NCBI GenBank assembly: GCA_025766275.1 | Contig: JAFKAC010000038.1 | Location: 62,001 to 126,000, forward strand | Length of the DNA: 64,000 bases | Reading direction: 5' to 3' | Source: Lactarius indigo | Taxonomy: Eukaryota; Basidiomycota; Agaricomycetes; Russulales; Russulaceae | Part shown: piece by piece, positions 1 through 10,448 of the stretch | Layout of the letters: every line of letters starts with the position of its first letter | How positions within the stretch are numbered: the first letter of the stretch is position 1 | Made by a program: the position numbers and the translations under genes | Notes under the pieces: generated by a model | Database searches by the model: none | What the model was told of the DNA's origin: nothing | What the model saw: only the letters and a program-made list of their open reading frames with translations

Positions 1-1490
1 TGTGAAGCCTGCAAAGCTGGCAAGATGCATGCAGATCCCTTTCCAACTTCCACCTCCAGAGCCTCACAACCGCTTCAATTGGTCCATAGCGACGTCCATG
101 GCCCTGTCAAGGTGTCTACACACCAAGGGTACCGCTATTGGGTCACATTCATCGACGACTTCTCTCGCTTCAAGGCTGTTTACCTCTCGAAGCGAAAGTC
201 TGAGACATTTTCTGCCTTGAAACAGTTCAAGTCTTGGGCTGAGAATGTCACTGGAGCGAAACTGGGCACTCTGAGGGACGATAAAGGTGGGGAGTACATG
301 TCTGGCGAGTTTGAAGCATTCTGCATTGAGCATGGCATCCAGAGGCAGCACACTGCCAGGAATCGGCCTCAGCAGAATGGAGTGGCTGAGAGGGCCAACA
401 GGACAATAGAGGAAGGTGTCATTCCGATGCTGCATGAGTCTGGGATGCCCACAGCCTTCTGGGGCGAAGCTCTCTGGCCGCTTTCATTCACACTAGCAAC
501 AAACTGGTCACCTCAGTGGTCCCAGGCAGCACACCTCATGAGGCATTCATTGGGAGCAAGCCAGATCTGTCTAGGCTTCGTGTCTGGGGCTGTAATGTTT
601 ATGTGCTGATCCAGAGAGATAAGCGACCACTTGGGAGCCTTGGATCACACATGGAGAAGTGTGTATTCATTGGATACCCTGAGGGATACAAGGGATGGAA
701 GTTCTACAATCCCTTGACTAAGAAGGTGCTCATCTCAGAGAGGGCTGACTTTGATGAATGCTTTTTCATGCTCCAGACTCACTCTGTACCCCACCTGCCT
801 CCCCCTCATCCTGATTCCCTTCTTGACACACCTCCTGCTTCCATTTCGCTCCCAGACTTCTCAGATGACGTTCTGGACGCTCCATTTGAGTCACAGATGC
901 CAGTTCATGGGGGAGATGGGTCCACTGACTCTGATCTGCCCTCTGTTCCTCCCATTTCACCTCCAAGCGTCGCTCCAGCCCCTCTTCACTCACAGACACC
1001 TCAGTCCATTTATCATTCACTTCCTCCTTCATCTCCATCACCTTCAACACCTCCAGCTCGTCTCCCTCATCCTCTTCCTCCTCCCTCTCGTCCCCAGCGG
1101 TCCAGACGTCCTAGAGATGAGTGGCTGCCAGAGCAATGGGCTGTTCCAGATCGCTACAAGCAGCCAAGGGAGCCCACACCAGCAATAGTCTCTTCAGACG
1201 AGGATGATGACTCTGATGATCCCCTTGACATCATCCAGGCTGGTGTAGCATCCACAGCTGAGCTCACATCCTACAGTCAGTCCCAGCGTCGCTGTGATGC
1301 AGATCTGTGGCATAAGGCTTGTGAGGAAGAGATGGAGGCTCACAGACTCAATGGCACTTGGGAGATTGTCAAATTGCCACCTGGGAAGTATGCAATTGGC
1401 TCCAGATGGTTCATGAAGGTGAAGCACAATGCTGATGGCTCCCTGGACCGGTACAAGGCCAGATTTGTGGCCAAGGGCTATACCTTGGAC
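1..1490 (+). pseudogene. Copia-1 integrase core and start of reverse transcriptase
   Basis: The rve integrase core is clear. HSDVHGP (near 80-100) holds the first catalytic Asp, RDDKGGEY (near 275) the second, and QQNGVAERANRT (near 370-400) the Glu. A frameshift near 475 moves the reading frame from that of 25-609 to that of 516-1604. The second frame carries the usual Copia linker: LRVWGC, CVFIGYPEGYKGWKFYNP, then a long Pro/Ser-rich stretch (near 780-1110). RT follows with NGTWEIVKLPPGK and GSRWFMKVK. After KGYT (near 1486) the expected RT fingers are missing and the frame changes, which indicates an internal deletion of roughly 50 codons. The protein would have integrated the element's cDNA; this copy cannot. 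Confidence 0.92.
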
Positions 1491-2048
1491 TTTGCTCCAT
1501 TGACATCTCTCATGCTTCTCTCAATGGCACTCTGGAGGAAGAGATCTACATGCTGCAGCCTGAGGGATTTGGAGTGGGTGGTCCAGATCATGTCTGTAAG
1601 CTGAGAAAGTCATTATATGGCTTGAAGCAAGTAGGCAGGGTGTGGAACAAGACCCTTCACTCTGTGCTCACTTCTATGGGCTTCAATTGCATCCAATCTG
1701 ACCATGGGCTGTACATCTACCTCAGAGATGATGTCAGGATCTTAACGCCTGTGTTTGTCGATGATATCACGCTTGCCTGCAAGGATGGAGCCAAGATTGA
1801 CTCAATTGTCCAAGAGCTCTCCACTCACTTCAAACTTTGAGATCTTGGCCCTACCACCCAGTTACTTGGCCTAGAAATCCACAGAGATTGTCCTAATCAT
1901 TGCCTTTCCATCTCCCAGAGCCAGTACATCTCCAATCTGCTTCAGGAGCATGGTCTGAGCGATTCCAAGCCTGTCTCTACTCCTCTCAACCCTGGGACAC
2001 GTCTTTCCACCTCCATCTGCCCCCAGAATGATGCAGAAGCCTCAGAAA
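1491..2048 (+). pseudogene. Copia-1 reverse transcriptase palm and thumb
   Basis: Reading resumes with SIDISHASLNGTLEEEIYM, then KLRKSLYGLKQ (near 1600-1630). The catalytic box is VFVDDITLACK (near 1750-1775): FVDD instead of the YVDD usual for Copia, with the two Asp kept. A TGA stop at about 1838 ends the 1550-1840 frame, and the similarity continues beyond it (DLGPTTQLLGLEI, then ISQSQYISNLL and the STPL motif near 1976). The inverted LTR at 2049 interrupts it. The family role is synthesis of the element's cDNA in the particle; this copy is inactive. Confidence 0.9.
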
Positions 2049-2304
2049 TGTTAGAATGCGACCTATAGAGGGCCCTTGAGTCACAGAGGACACAAGGGGA
2101 CTGCAGAGGAGGATATAAGACTGTATTGATCAAGGTAAAACTAGTTACTCACCTGCAGAGGAGGATATAAGACTAAAGGCATATTTTCCGTCCTCTGCAA
2201 GATATATCAACCTGACTAAGCATATCTAAATAAGGTAACTCGACTTAGGGCAATGTACAGTCACAGAATAGGTGGAAACAGCGACGCTTTAACCACAAAT
2301 AACA
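2049..2304 (-). repeat. Copia-1 LTR in inverted orientation, splitting RT from RNase H
   Basis: The reverse complement starts TGTTATTTGTGG and ends CATTCTAACA, and aligns along its length to the 3' LTR at 2615-2818. It is about 50 bp longer because a segment containing GCAGAGGAGGATATAAGACT is duplicated. The flanks (AGAAA left, GATGC right) do not match, so I find no TSD. It is either an old solo LTR whose TSD has decayed or the product of an inversion between LTRs. Confidence 0.88.
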
Positions 2305-2583
2305 GATGCACCAATTCATGGGGGAGCTTGGCTACAAGATCTCTGGTCCTCACTGCTGAAGATGGACAATCAATTGGCCATTGCAGTGAGCAAGCACCCA
2401 GAGCATCATAGCAAGATGAAGCATCTTTCTCTTCGCCTATTTTGGCTGAGGGATGCTGTTCAAGATGGTGTAATCAGTCCCAGCTTTGTGACAACACAGC
2501 AGATCGCTGCTGACATCTTCACAAAGGCTCTTAACCAATTCAAGGTTGAGAGGTGTGCTAAGATGCTTGGTTTATTCAGTTAG
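2305..2583 (+). pseudogene. Copia-1 RNase H C-terminal part
   Basis: The reading frame FMGELGYKISGPSLLKMDNQ continues to AIAVSKHPEHHSKMKHLSL, FWLRDAV, then ADIFTKALNQFKVERCAKMLG and a stop at 2583. This is the conserved end of Copia RNase H: the DNQ motif, the KHxxxRSKHI-like block and the ADxxTKAL motif. The upstream half, with the first acidic catalytic residues, is missing beside the inverted LTR. Confidence 0.92.
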
Positions 2584-2614
2584 GAACTTAGAGCCCTGCA
2601 CATTCATGGGGGAG

Positions 2615-2818
2615 TGTTATTTGTGGCTAAAGCGTCACTGCTTTCACCTATTGTGTGACTGTACATTGCTCTAAGTGGAGTTACCTTATTTAGATATGCT
2701 TAGTCAGGTTGATATATCCTGCAGAGGACGGAAAATATCCCTTTATTCTTATATCCTCCTCTGCAGTCCCCTTGTGTCCTCTGTGACTCAAGGGCCTCTC
2801 ATAAGTCACATTCCAACA
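2615..2818 (+). repeat. Copia-1 3' LTR with polypurine tract
   Basis: A purine tract CATGGGGGAG (about 2605-2614) directly precedes TGTTATTTGTGG; the LTR ends at TTCCAACA (2818). The length is 204 bp. It is the forward counterpart of the inverted copy at 2049-2304. Confidence 0.9.
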
Positions 2819-3298
2819 GATTGGAGGCAATATAGATGAGTATTGTACCAATTTTGAGCAACATGTGCAGAAAGCTCAGTATCACCTTGATGACCCCCAA
2901 ATGCTTGACTTGTTTGCAGCAGGAATGCCACAAGAACTCTACGAAAAGGTATACACACTCAACAACCCATGAAACTATCAACAGTGGAAAACAGCAGCAG
3001 CACAACACCAGCAGCAGTGGATGCATCTGAAAGCCAGTCTGCAACACATCCAACCACAAGGACAGGGGCACCCCCACCAACAGCAACAACAATGTCAATG
3101 GTCTGGGCCACCCCACAGCAGCTGGCAGCCACAAAACTTGCAGTACTGCAATCCAAATGCCATGGATACATCCACAGACTGAATCCAAGGGCATCTCACT
3201 GGAGTAGAAGATATACTTGCTCCACACCCCCCATACTGACCTCAAGGAGGATTTATACAGAGAGGAAACAATGGACAACAGGACCCTAGGGGAGTAAT

Positions 3299-3840
3299 TG
3301 TTGATAAGTGACCCATGCACAATTAGTGGCTCAAAGGACTTGCAGATACAGACTGCTATAGATTAGATATATTCGACTTCTGTAGATTCAATTTGATCTG
3401 TACAATCCAGGACTTCTATGACATCACTGTACAATGACATCATATGGACTACTCCAGACTCTTCATTGTACTTCATCCCTTGTTCTCTTTCTAGCATTAT
3501 TTTTATTGTGATGTCACTATGATATCATACTTGTCTAGACTTTCTTTGGTTCTCTATGTCTTGTTCTCCTTATGCACACCCCTTTGTCCAGTTGTAGAAC
3601 AATGCAACCCTTGTATTCTGTGACTCTTAGTTACACCTCTTGCTCTAGTGTCACACCTCTATATAGTATAAGTAGACTGCTTGTACACCCTGGTCCACAT
3701 CAGTTCTCACTGCTCTGTGTGCCAGACTCTCTTGCTTCCCTGCAACTTCCCTGTACACCTCTGCTTCCAGCTTACCCACATATCTCACCACAGTCTACTC
3801 CTGTCACTGTGAGTATGTTATCTATGTATGCTGTTCATCA
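3299..3840 (+). repeat. Solo LTR of Copia-2 family, TSD GTAAT
   Basis: The 542-bp sequence starts TGTTGATAAGTGACCC and ends GCTGTTCATCA. The 5-bp GTAAT is found exactly at both edges (3294-3298 and 3841-3845). The family is identified by the Copia-2 3' LTR, which abuts a Copia RNase H gene at 26584/26585. It has a TATA-like TATAGTATAAG near 3661-3671. This is the expected product of LTR-LTR recombination that removed the internal region. Confidence 0.96.
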
Positions 3841-4103
3841 GTAATCTGTTATAATTGCAACAAACAAGGTCACTTCAGCTGCAAATGTCTGTGCCCCCCT
3901 AGACAACAATGAGGCTATCAAACACCTCAAATATTAAGCAGTCAGTATATTCATACCAACTATCATCAACAGGAGCCAGAAGTTGCTATGCATGCTGTCC
4001 AAGACACACCACTGCAAGAGTGTGCCAATGACTGGCTCAATGGAGTAGCAAGAGAAACAGATAACATAAAGGACATTATCCTCCAACAGTTGTGGAAGAA
4101 GGA

Positions 4104-4110
4104 GGGTTTT
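4104..4110 (+). promoter_or_regulatory. GyB1 gag-pol -1 frameshift heptamer GGGTTTT
   Basis: In the gag frame the bases read G GGT TTT, the canonical X XXY YYZ pattern. A slip of -1 leads into the pol frame (TTT TCA GGA) that runs to the protease. GyB2 has the same heptamer in the same frame at 34698-34704. Downstream, ACCCA and TGGGT can pair around a TTGGCC loop (about 4121-4137). Confidence 0.75.
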
Positions 4111-4217
4111 CAGGAAACCTGTACCCATTGGCCTGGGTGAGGGCAGTTAATTGTAACAATGCAATCATGACATGCTGTTGTTCTATGAGAGTTGCAGTAT
4201 TGATTCACACCAGTTAC

Positions 4218-4842
4218 TGTCATGAACCTATAAACCAGGTTGTGACTCAAGGGCGTCTAAGACCAGTCCGCACTGGCCCAGTCTTATGTCATCAACTTCC
4301 TAAAGCAGAAACCATGGACAGAGGTTCAAAACTCACTCTCAAAAGATGTGAGTCATCATGTGATTACTCTGTCTCTTCAAGGGTCATGTGGTACATGTGA
4401 CTAATCACAAGATTTCTGCAGTAGCCGCAGAATCATGCCATTATGGCACAATATGGCGTCATCAACTGCAGTGCAGTTGACCTATGTTTAAACTCTTTCT
4501 GATTGGACAGTATTAATACTTATCTCTGGAATGTTCCAATCTGCAGTATTGCACAGCACTTGTGGCAGGCCCTAAGCCTGCCCTAAACCTACACACAGAC
4601 CACCCCCTGTAGTATATAAGCTAGTGCAATCTATTAGACAGTCCCTCAGATTGTCCACTTGTGACATCCTCTCTCTTGTCTCTAAGATTCCTTCAAGTGC
4701 CCCACCTCCTGTGTGCCACTACTTCCCTCAAAGAGTCAAGACGCCTCCTCTTTGCCCCCTTTGATGATCCCTCTGTCCACATCTCACCTGCCATTGTCTC
4801 CAACCCTATCCCTTGCTGTTGAGTGACAGTGAGTTCCCCACA
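4218..4842 (+). repeat. Solo LTR of GyA family, TSD GTTAC
   Basis: The 625-bp sequence runs from TGTCATGAACC to GAGTTCCCCACA. GTTAC occurs at both edges (4213-4217 and 4843-4847). It contains the GyA signals: TATATAAG near 4614, the CAGTCCCTCAGATTGTCC palindrome, and a splice-donor-like ACAGTGAGT near its 3' end. CpG content is low, which suggests an old insertion. Confidence 0.96.
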
Positions 4843-4847
4843 GTTAC

Positions 4848-6239
4848 ACAATGGCCAACATATGTGCATTAGTGGACTTGGGAGCAACACATTGCTTCAT
4901 GAGACCCTCTTTTGTCAAAAGAATGGGATTTGGAATGAAACCCCTCAATAATCTGAAGAAAATATGGAACATTGACAACACAGAAAGCAAAGCTGGGTGT
5001 ATCACCCACTACATTGATGTCAATGTTCAAACCAAAGGAAATAACAAGGAAATGCACTTCCTTATCACTGACATCAGCAACAAAGACATTGTCCCTGGAT
5101 ATCTTTGGCTGGCCACATACAACCCCCAGATCAAATGGTTGCAAGCCATTATACATGAAGGGATGCTTCTTATCATTGTCTGGTCCATGAATCCCCATAT
5201 TGAACATATCCAACCTGTCATCACAGCTGCTTCCATACAGGACAATGACTACAAGGTCATACACTCCTGTGTTATCACAGATGAGCAGCAACAAGCATTC
5301 AAAGAGGGATGTCAAATCAGGGCAACTGCCACTGATCTCACCATCACCACCCAACAGTATACTACTAAAGCTGAATTACCACCTGAATACCAAGAATTTA
5401 CCCACCTCTTCAGTGAAGTAGCCTCTGACTGCTTTCCTCCCAGCAGGCCCTGGGACCATGCCATAGAATTTAAACCTGGTACTGCCAACACCATCAACTG
5501 CAAGATATACCCCATGATGAAAGATGAAGACAAAAAGCCATGGGAATGGATCAACAAACAACTAAAGAAGGGGTGTATACACCCCTCAAAGTCCCATACA
5601 CATCTTCCTTCTTCTTTATTAAAAAGAAGGATGGAAAGCAATATCCAGTACAGGATTCCCAGAAAATCAATGCAGTCACCATCCACTACCAATACCCTCT
5701 CCCTCTCATCTCTGACCTCCTCACTGACCTCAGTAATGCTCACATCTACACCAAGCTCAATGTACAATGGGGGTATAACAACATTCACATTAAAGAGGGT
5801 GACAAAGAAAAGGCAGTGTTTAAAATATGCTATGGGCTATTTGAACCAATGGTGATGTTTTTTTGGCCTTCCCAACTCTCTGGCAATGTTCCAGACCATG
5901 ATGAACTTCGTCTTCAGGGATATTGTCACCAAACATGAGGCACGTGGCACTGTTATAAGGGTTTACATGGATGACATTGGCATTGCAACAGGAATACAAC
6001 ACTTCCTACAGGATCATGTTAAGGCAGTCAAAGATGTGCTTTGCATATCTGCTGAACACAACTTATACTACAAACTAGAGAAGTGTCTTTTCCATTTGCC
6101 ACACATGGATTACCTGGGGGTAATCCTTGAAAAGGGGGTGACACAAATGGACCCTGTCAAAATTTCCAGTATCAAAGACTGGCCAACACCAACCAAAGTT
6201 AAGGATGTCTGCTCTTTCCTTGGTTTTTGCAATTTTTAC
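4848..6239 (+). pseudogene. GyB1 pol: protease and reverse transcriptase
   Basis: Reading starts with MANICALVDLGATHCFMRPS: a retropepsin active site with DLGA where the family has DSGA. The RT domain follows the block SDCFPPSRPWDHAIEF: KIYPM, then KKGCIHPSKS, the frame of FFFIKKKDGK after a frameshift near 5592, and KLNVQWGYNNIHI. A further frameshift near 5866 leads to FQTMMNFVFRD and the catalytic box VYMDDIGIAT near 5965-5995. LGFCNFYRPFI closes RT near 6240. The protease would process the polyprotein and RT copy the RNA. Two frameshifts and the altered protease motif make it inactive. Confidence 0.92.
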
Positions 6240-6860
6240 AGACCTTTCATTTGTGGTTTTGCTACCAAAGTGTGCCCCCTCAACAAACCTACACATAAAA
6301 TACCAAATGATTGGGGAAAGAAGAAGAGTGAGCATTCCAAGACCTCAAAACCCTCATCACTAGTGAACCAGTACTCACACACCCCAACCTCACTCAACAA
6401 TTCAAACTTGAAGTTGACACATCAGGCTTTGCAACAGGTACAGTACTATTGCAATGCAGAGAAGACAGCAAATGACACCCTATTGGCTATTATTCCACCA
6501 TGCTCCACAAAGCTGAATGTAATTATGACATTTATGACTTAGAACTCCTTGCCATTGTCAAAGCATTCCAATACTGGAGACCCCTGTTAGTGGGCTCCCC
6601 CCACAAAATCAAAGTCTTTTCCAACCACCTCAACCTGCAATACTGGAAGTCACCACAAAAGATTAGCCAACATGTTGCCAGGGAAGTCCTTGAGCTCTCT
6701 GAGTATGACTTCAAAATTCATCACATCAAAGGAACATCCAGTGGACATTCCAACACCCTTTCTAGAAGACCAGACTATAATCAAGGGGAAAACAACAATA
6801 AGGGTATCACAGTTCTCCCCAAACATGTTTTTGCCCACACAAACACCATTGATGAAGAAC
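6240..6860 (+). pseudogene. GyB1 pol: RNase H and tether
   Basis: Readable blocks are an EVDTSGFATG-like stretch (6410-6440), then after a frameshift the YDIYDLELLAIVKAFQYWRP block (6529-6590). These are followed by KVFSNHLNLQYW, where SNHL stands for the SDHL with a catalytic Asp, and by DFKIHHIKGTSSGHSNTLSRRPDY (near 6705-6780). The RNase H domain would remove the RNA strand during cDNA synthesis. The loss of Asp in SNHL adds to the evidence that this copy is dead. Confidence 0.87.
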
Positions 6861-8010
6861 CGTACCACCTGCATTGGCAACCAGAAATTCTCCCTGCTGA
6901 TATGACACCCAAAAACCCCATCTACACACAGGATAGAGCTAAGTTGCATCACAGGAACATGGTACAAGGATGGACACCACATGGTTACTGGCAGAATCCA
7001 CAATAAATGCACTATCATTACTGCTCATCATGACCCTCCTGTATATGGTCATCCTGGTATCAAGTGCACTTTACAACTTACAGAATGTCACTATTGGTGG
7101 CCTCAAATGAAACAAGACATCATGGACTATGTCAAGGGCTGTGCCAAGTGTCAGTGGCACAAAGTCAACCACCAGCAAATCAAAGCACCCCTACAACCAA
7201 TTGACCCTAAACCAGAAGCCCTGCCATTTGAGACAATAGCAGTGGACTTTATCACAAAACTCCCTGTCTTATGTGGCTACAACTCCATACTAACCATAAC
7301 CAATCACAACTGTACCAAAGCAGCAGTGTTTATCCTGTGTCATGAAGAAATAATGGCCAAAGGGACAGCCACTCTGTATGTTTCCCACATGTTTCCCCAA
7401 TTTGGACTCCCTCCACATGTTATCAGTGACCAAGATCCCACTTTGCATCAAAGTTTATGTGGGAGATATGCAAAATCCTTGGCATCAGCCAAAATATCTC
7501 CACAGTGAGTGTATCACCCTCACACCAATGGCCAATTGGAACACACAAACCAGTGGCTGGAACAATATCTCTGGTTCTGGGTTAATGAGTGGCAAGATGA
7601 TTGGGTCTGTTATCTGCCAATGGCAGAATTCATGCACAACAATTGGCCCAATGAAACCACACAGGAGTCCCCCTTTTTCCTCTTATCAGGGTTCAACCCA
7701 TGTGCTGACTGGATCAATCAACCATCTCCTATCCCACAGGTGTCATTACACCTGGACCAGTTCAAACAGGCATGCAAACACCTTCTCCTGTATGTTCCAC
7801 ACACAAAAGTCATGGGTTAAGCACAAAGATATGCCCAAGTTCAAAGAAGGAGACTTAGTGTGGCTGGAAGGACACCACTTACAAACCCACCAACCAACCA
7901 CAAAACTCACTCCCAAGTGCCATGGACCTTTTAAGGTTGTTCAGGTGATGTCCCCTGTCAACTACCACCTCAAGCTTCCATGCAGTGGAGCATCCATGAT
8001 GTCTTCTATA
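6861..8010 (+). pseudogene. GyB1 pol: integrase
   Basis: The HHCC zinc domain is visible: HHDPPVYGHPG (7023-7060), HYWWPQMKQDIMDYVKGCAKCQWHK (7085-7165). The catalytic core has VDFITKLP (7240), an ISDQDP block (7420) with the second Asp, and QLEHTNQWLEQYLW after a frameshift (7525-7570) with Glu. The GPF/Y-like block KCHGPFKVVQVMSP (7915-7955) follows. The codon after the ISTV block is TGA and the frame changes, so the protein is broken. Confidence 0.9.
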
Positions 8011-9581
8011 TAGACCTTCTCATGCTTTATCATGAGACACCCATGCACAGACCAAACTATCAGCACCCACCACCAGATCTGGTAGATAACCAAGAATATG
8101 AAGTCAAGGAGATTCTGGACTCTCAGCAGTTTGGCAGAAGACATTGACTGCAATACCTCATGAAATGGAAGGGCTACCCAGACTTGGACAATCAGTGGGT
8201 CAATAAGGATGATGTATTCACTGATGATGCCATGCAGGAATTCAAACAATCAAACCCCAACCAAGAAGTGCATATAAGGACCACCCTGTGTCACAATAAG
8301 TTCTCATCCCCCTCTCCCATGTTCTCTTCCACTCATCACAATGAACAGTTTGCTCTCCTCAACACCATTGTCTCCCCAAACTTTATCATTCCCACCACCA
8401 CTGAGCAACAAAGAACTCATCAACAAGCTCAATGACAAACCCAACTGTGACCCCTTGAAGAGCCCCTCCACACCATTGCCATTGATGCTGGAGTCAACCC
8501 CACTGTTGATGAGATTGCTGGACCCACAGAAATGTGGAGTCAACTGCAAGCTAATGACACTGCAGACCTGTCCAAGGCATTGTGGTGATTCCCTATGCCC
8601 ACAGATGGAGTGGCCTCTGATGACCCTTTAACAGTTCAACCAGCACCATCACCATTATACAACATTGTTGACCCTGACACCAGAGCCATCACACACACCA
8701 TCACTGAAGATGAGCTCTTTGGCCTTCAAGTGGCTCTCACAGGAACTGAAGGGTCCCAACATGCTGAAGAGGTACAAGAGGGAGTGGAGAGTGATAGCAC
8801 AGAAGTGGCAGGCTGAGCAATTGCATATTGCTGCCTCACACCACAAGATGATGAAGGACAGGAAAGAGTATTGGACCAAGCTGAGCATGACTACTGTGAT
8901 GATGACTACTACCCACTCTGACACTCATTCCTTGACTATGAGGAGTACCCTGGAGCCCCAGAGGCTACTCACTACCTCATTGACACAAATGGACAACCCA
9001 TGCACTGAGGGTACATCATAGTGCCCCACACTGCTCATTGTATGCCACTTGGTGCCAATGACAGTGCACTTAGCATTATTGTACCAGAAGGGTTCTGGCT
9101 CAATGAATGACCCAATTATGTTCCATTCCCAGTCAAGCTCCCCAACAGACTTGTGGTCCAGGCCTTGCATGTACAGATCATTAAGGCCAGAGACCCCTTC
9201 ATTCTTGGAATAGTTCTGGGATCTCCATACATATATGGTAAGCCACTGTATGCAACTCCACACCTCCCCCACAACAACCATGCAATCATTGCACATGAGG
9301 ACATGTTCATCCTCACTGACCAACACCCCACCAATGCTATGCTTCAGTGCATTGGCAATGTTACACTCATGCAGGAGGTGCATCAATTCCAAGAGGTGGC
9401 TTACATGGAGACCTGCCTGGAGCAACACATTAGGCACCTTCAGGAGGAGAAGGAGCTGGTTAGTATGTGCAAGAAGGACAGTGTTTACCAGTTAGAGTGG
9501 GCCAATGTCATGGCCAGGATTGAGGATAAGATAGAAAAGGTATGCAGAGTTAGCCTCAGTAAAAAAGGCAAAGTCTGCTGA
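8011..9581 (+). pseudogene. GyB1 pol: chromodomain and long C-terminal extension
   Basis: The chromodomain reads VKEILDSQQFGRRH, then a stop (TGA at 8145), YLMKWKGYPDLDNQWVNKDDVF (8155-8220). Chromodomains direct chromovirus integrase to modified histones. An unusually long tail follows: a Pro/Thr/Ser-rich part (8270-8800), a Lys/Glu-rich part (8760-8890), and a final block ending in a predicted coiled coil (QFQEVAYMETCLEQHIRHLQ near 9385-9440, then EKELVSMCKKD). The same tail is present in GyB2. I do not recognise a domain in it. Confidence 0.8.
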
Positions 9582-9588
9582 TGTCAGC

Positions 9589-10414
9589 CAGTAAGGTAGA
9601 AGACATCAGGAACTGACACAGGTTATATAAGCGAAAAGTTGTCCACCATTGCACACCTTGTAAGTTTTTCATAACAAGTTAGAAACACAAAATAAGACCT
9701 GGGAAGGGGGGAGAAGATATGTAATTACAATCCTCAGGTTTTACTTTTTGAAAATACCTTCAATTTATGAAGTTACAAGATAATTTGTACTGTTTAAGTA
9801 CAAGCTCATTTTATCCTCATTTCCTGCCCATCTGCAAATTTTGCTTGGGGCAACTCTGAGAAATTGGCATCAGGAACAGGTCATGTGATCATATGACTAA
9901 GCATGAGGAAATGCCCCATCTGCCACTGGGGGAACTCAAAAACTGAGTTGAAAACATCACTTCATGGTTCATAAAAAAGCCACTGCAAAAGCCCAGATTC
10001 AGAATCTTCAAAGCTCTCATAACAAGTGGAGGAAGATAGGGGGAAGTGACCAGGAATGTGAGTAAATTCCCACCATGTTACAGCACTGGTGACATAAGAT
10101 TGAAGATCACTTCTTAAATCAAGATATTGCCTCACCTGCTTCTGCTGTGGAAATTCCCAGTGATCAAGATTCCAATGCCTCAAGTGATAGCAAAATTGTT
10201 GAGCTATCAGCACTTAATCACTTTTGTAATGTATTCAAACAGGCTCAAGAACTTGCTGTACAGGATCAATATAAGTCTATCCATCCAAAAACATACACTG
10301 GCAGATCAAAAAGAACACAATGGGTGATTCTGCAAAAATGGCATGATTATGTAATCAGAACCCTAGGGTTAGAGCCTTACATAACCATGCTAGTTCCTGA
10401 TGTCTTCTACCTTA
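9589..10414. mobile_element. Element with terminal inverted repeats, about 0.83 kb
   Basis: TAAGGTAGAAGACATCAGGAACT at 9592-9614 is repeated perfectly as its reverse complement at 10392-10414. A further 11-bp block (GGTTATATAAG / GGTTATGTAAG) matches after a 5-bp mismatch, so the inverted repeat is about 40 bp. GTCAGC flanks both ends (9583-9588, 10415-10420) and may be the TSD. The interior shows no transposase motif; this looks like a non-autonomous DNA element. Superfamily unknown. Confidence 0.7.
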
Positions 10415-10425
10415 GTCAGCTATAG
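10147..10425 (+). CDS. Uncertain small ORF inside the TIR element
   Basis: There are 92 codons starting MEIPSDQDSNASSDSKIVEL and including SIHPKTYTGRSKRTQWV. The last codons run through the right inverted repeat (10392-10414), which argues against an independent host gene. It may be the remnant of an exon of a transposon-encoded protein. I do not recognise a family, and I see no clear signal around its start. Confidence 0.25.
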   Translation: MEIPSDQDSNASSDSKIVELSALNHFCNVFKQAQELAVQDQYKSIHPKTYTGRSKRTQWVILQKWHDYVIRTLGLEPYITMLVPDVFYLSQL

Positions 10426-10448
10426 TCCGAAATTGTCACCAGGTAGTC

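Larger units (their letters stand above)
1..2818 (+). mobile_element. Copia-1: 3' part of a Ty1/Copia LTR retrotransposon, decayed
   Basis: The order integrase, reverse transcriptase, RNase H, polypurine tract, 3' LTR is that of Ty1/Copia. The 5' LTR, gag and protease lie outside the window. The copy is dead: there is a frameshift near 475, a deletion inside RT near 1490, and an inverted copy of the family LTR (2049-2304) that splits RT from RNase H. Its right end (2818) abuts a Gypsy gag fragment that has lost its 5' part, so Copia-1 either inserted there or marks a deletion junction. What precedes position 1 is not visible, so the matching TSD cannot be tested. Confidence 0.93.
2819..4140 (+). 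pseudogene. GyB1 gag, split by a solo LTR
   Basis: The left part matches GyB2 gag from the block NLDEYCTQFEQLVRHAQYQL onward. It runs to 3298, is interrupted by the solo LTR at 3299-3840, and resumes at 3846 with a CCHC zinc knuckle CYNCNKQGHFSCKC (3846-3890). It ends in KKEGFQETCTHWPG and TGA at 4138-4140. Gag would coat the RNA and form the particle. In-frame TGA codons occur within it, for example after NNP near 2970. The last codons overlap the start of the pol frame at a -1 slippery site (4104-4110). Confidence 0.88.
2819..9581 (+). mobile_element. GyB1: old Ty3/Gypsy chromovirus copy, 5' and 3' truncated
   Basis: This copy is colinear with GyB2 (32237-40846) from the middle of gag to the end of the post-chromodomain extension, and lacks both LTRs. 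It is almost free of CpG, with TG or CA where GyB2 still has CG, and holds several frameshifts. Two solo LTRs with perfect TSDs are embedded: Copia-2 type at 3299-3840 and GyA type at 4218-4842. It is therefore older than at least one insertion of each of those families. The left end touches the Copia-1 LTR; similarity ends at the pol stop, 7 bp before a TIR element. Confidence 0.93.
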
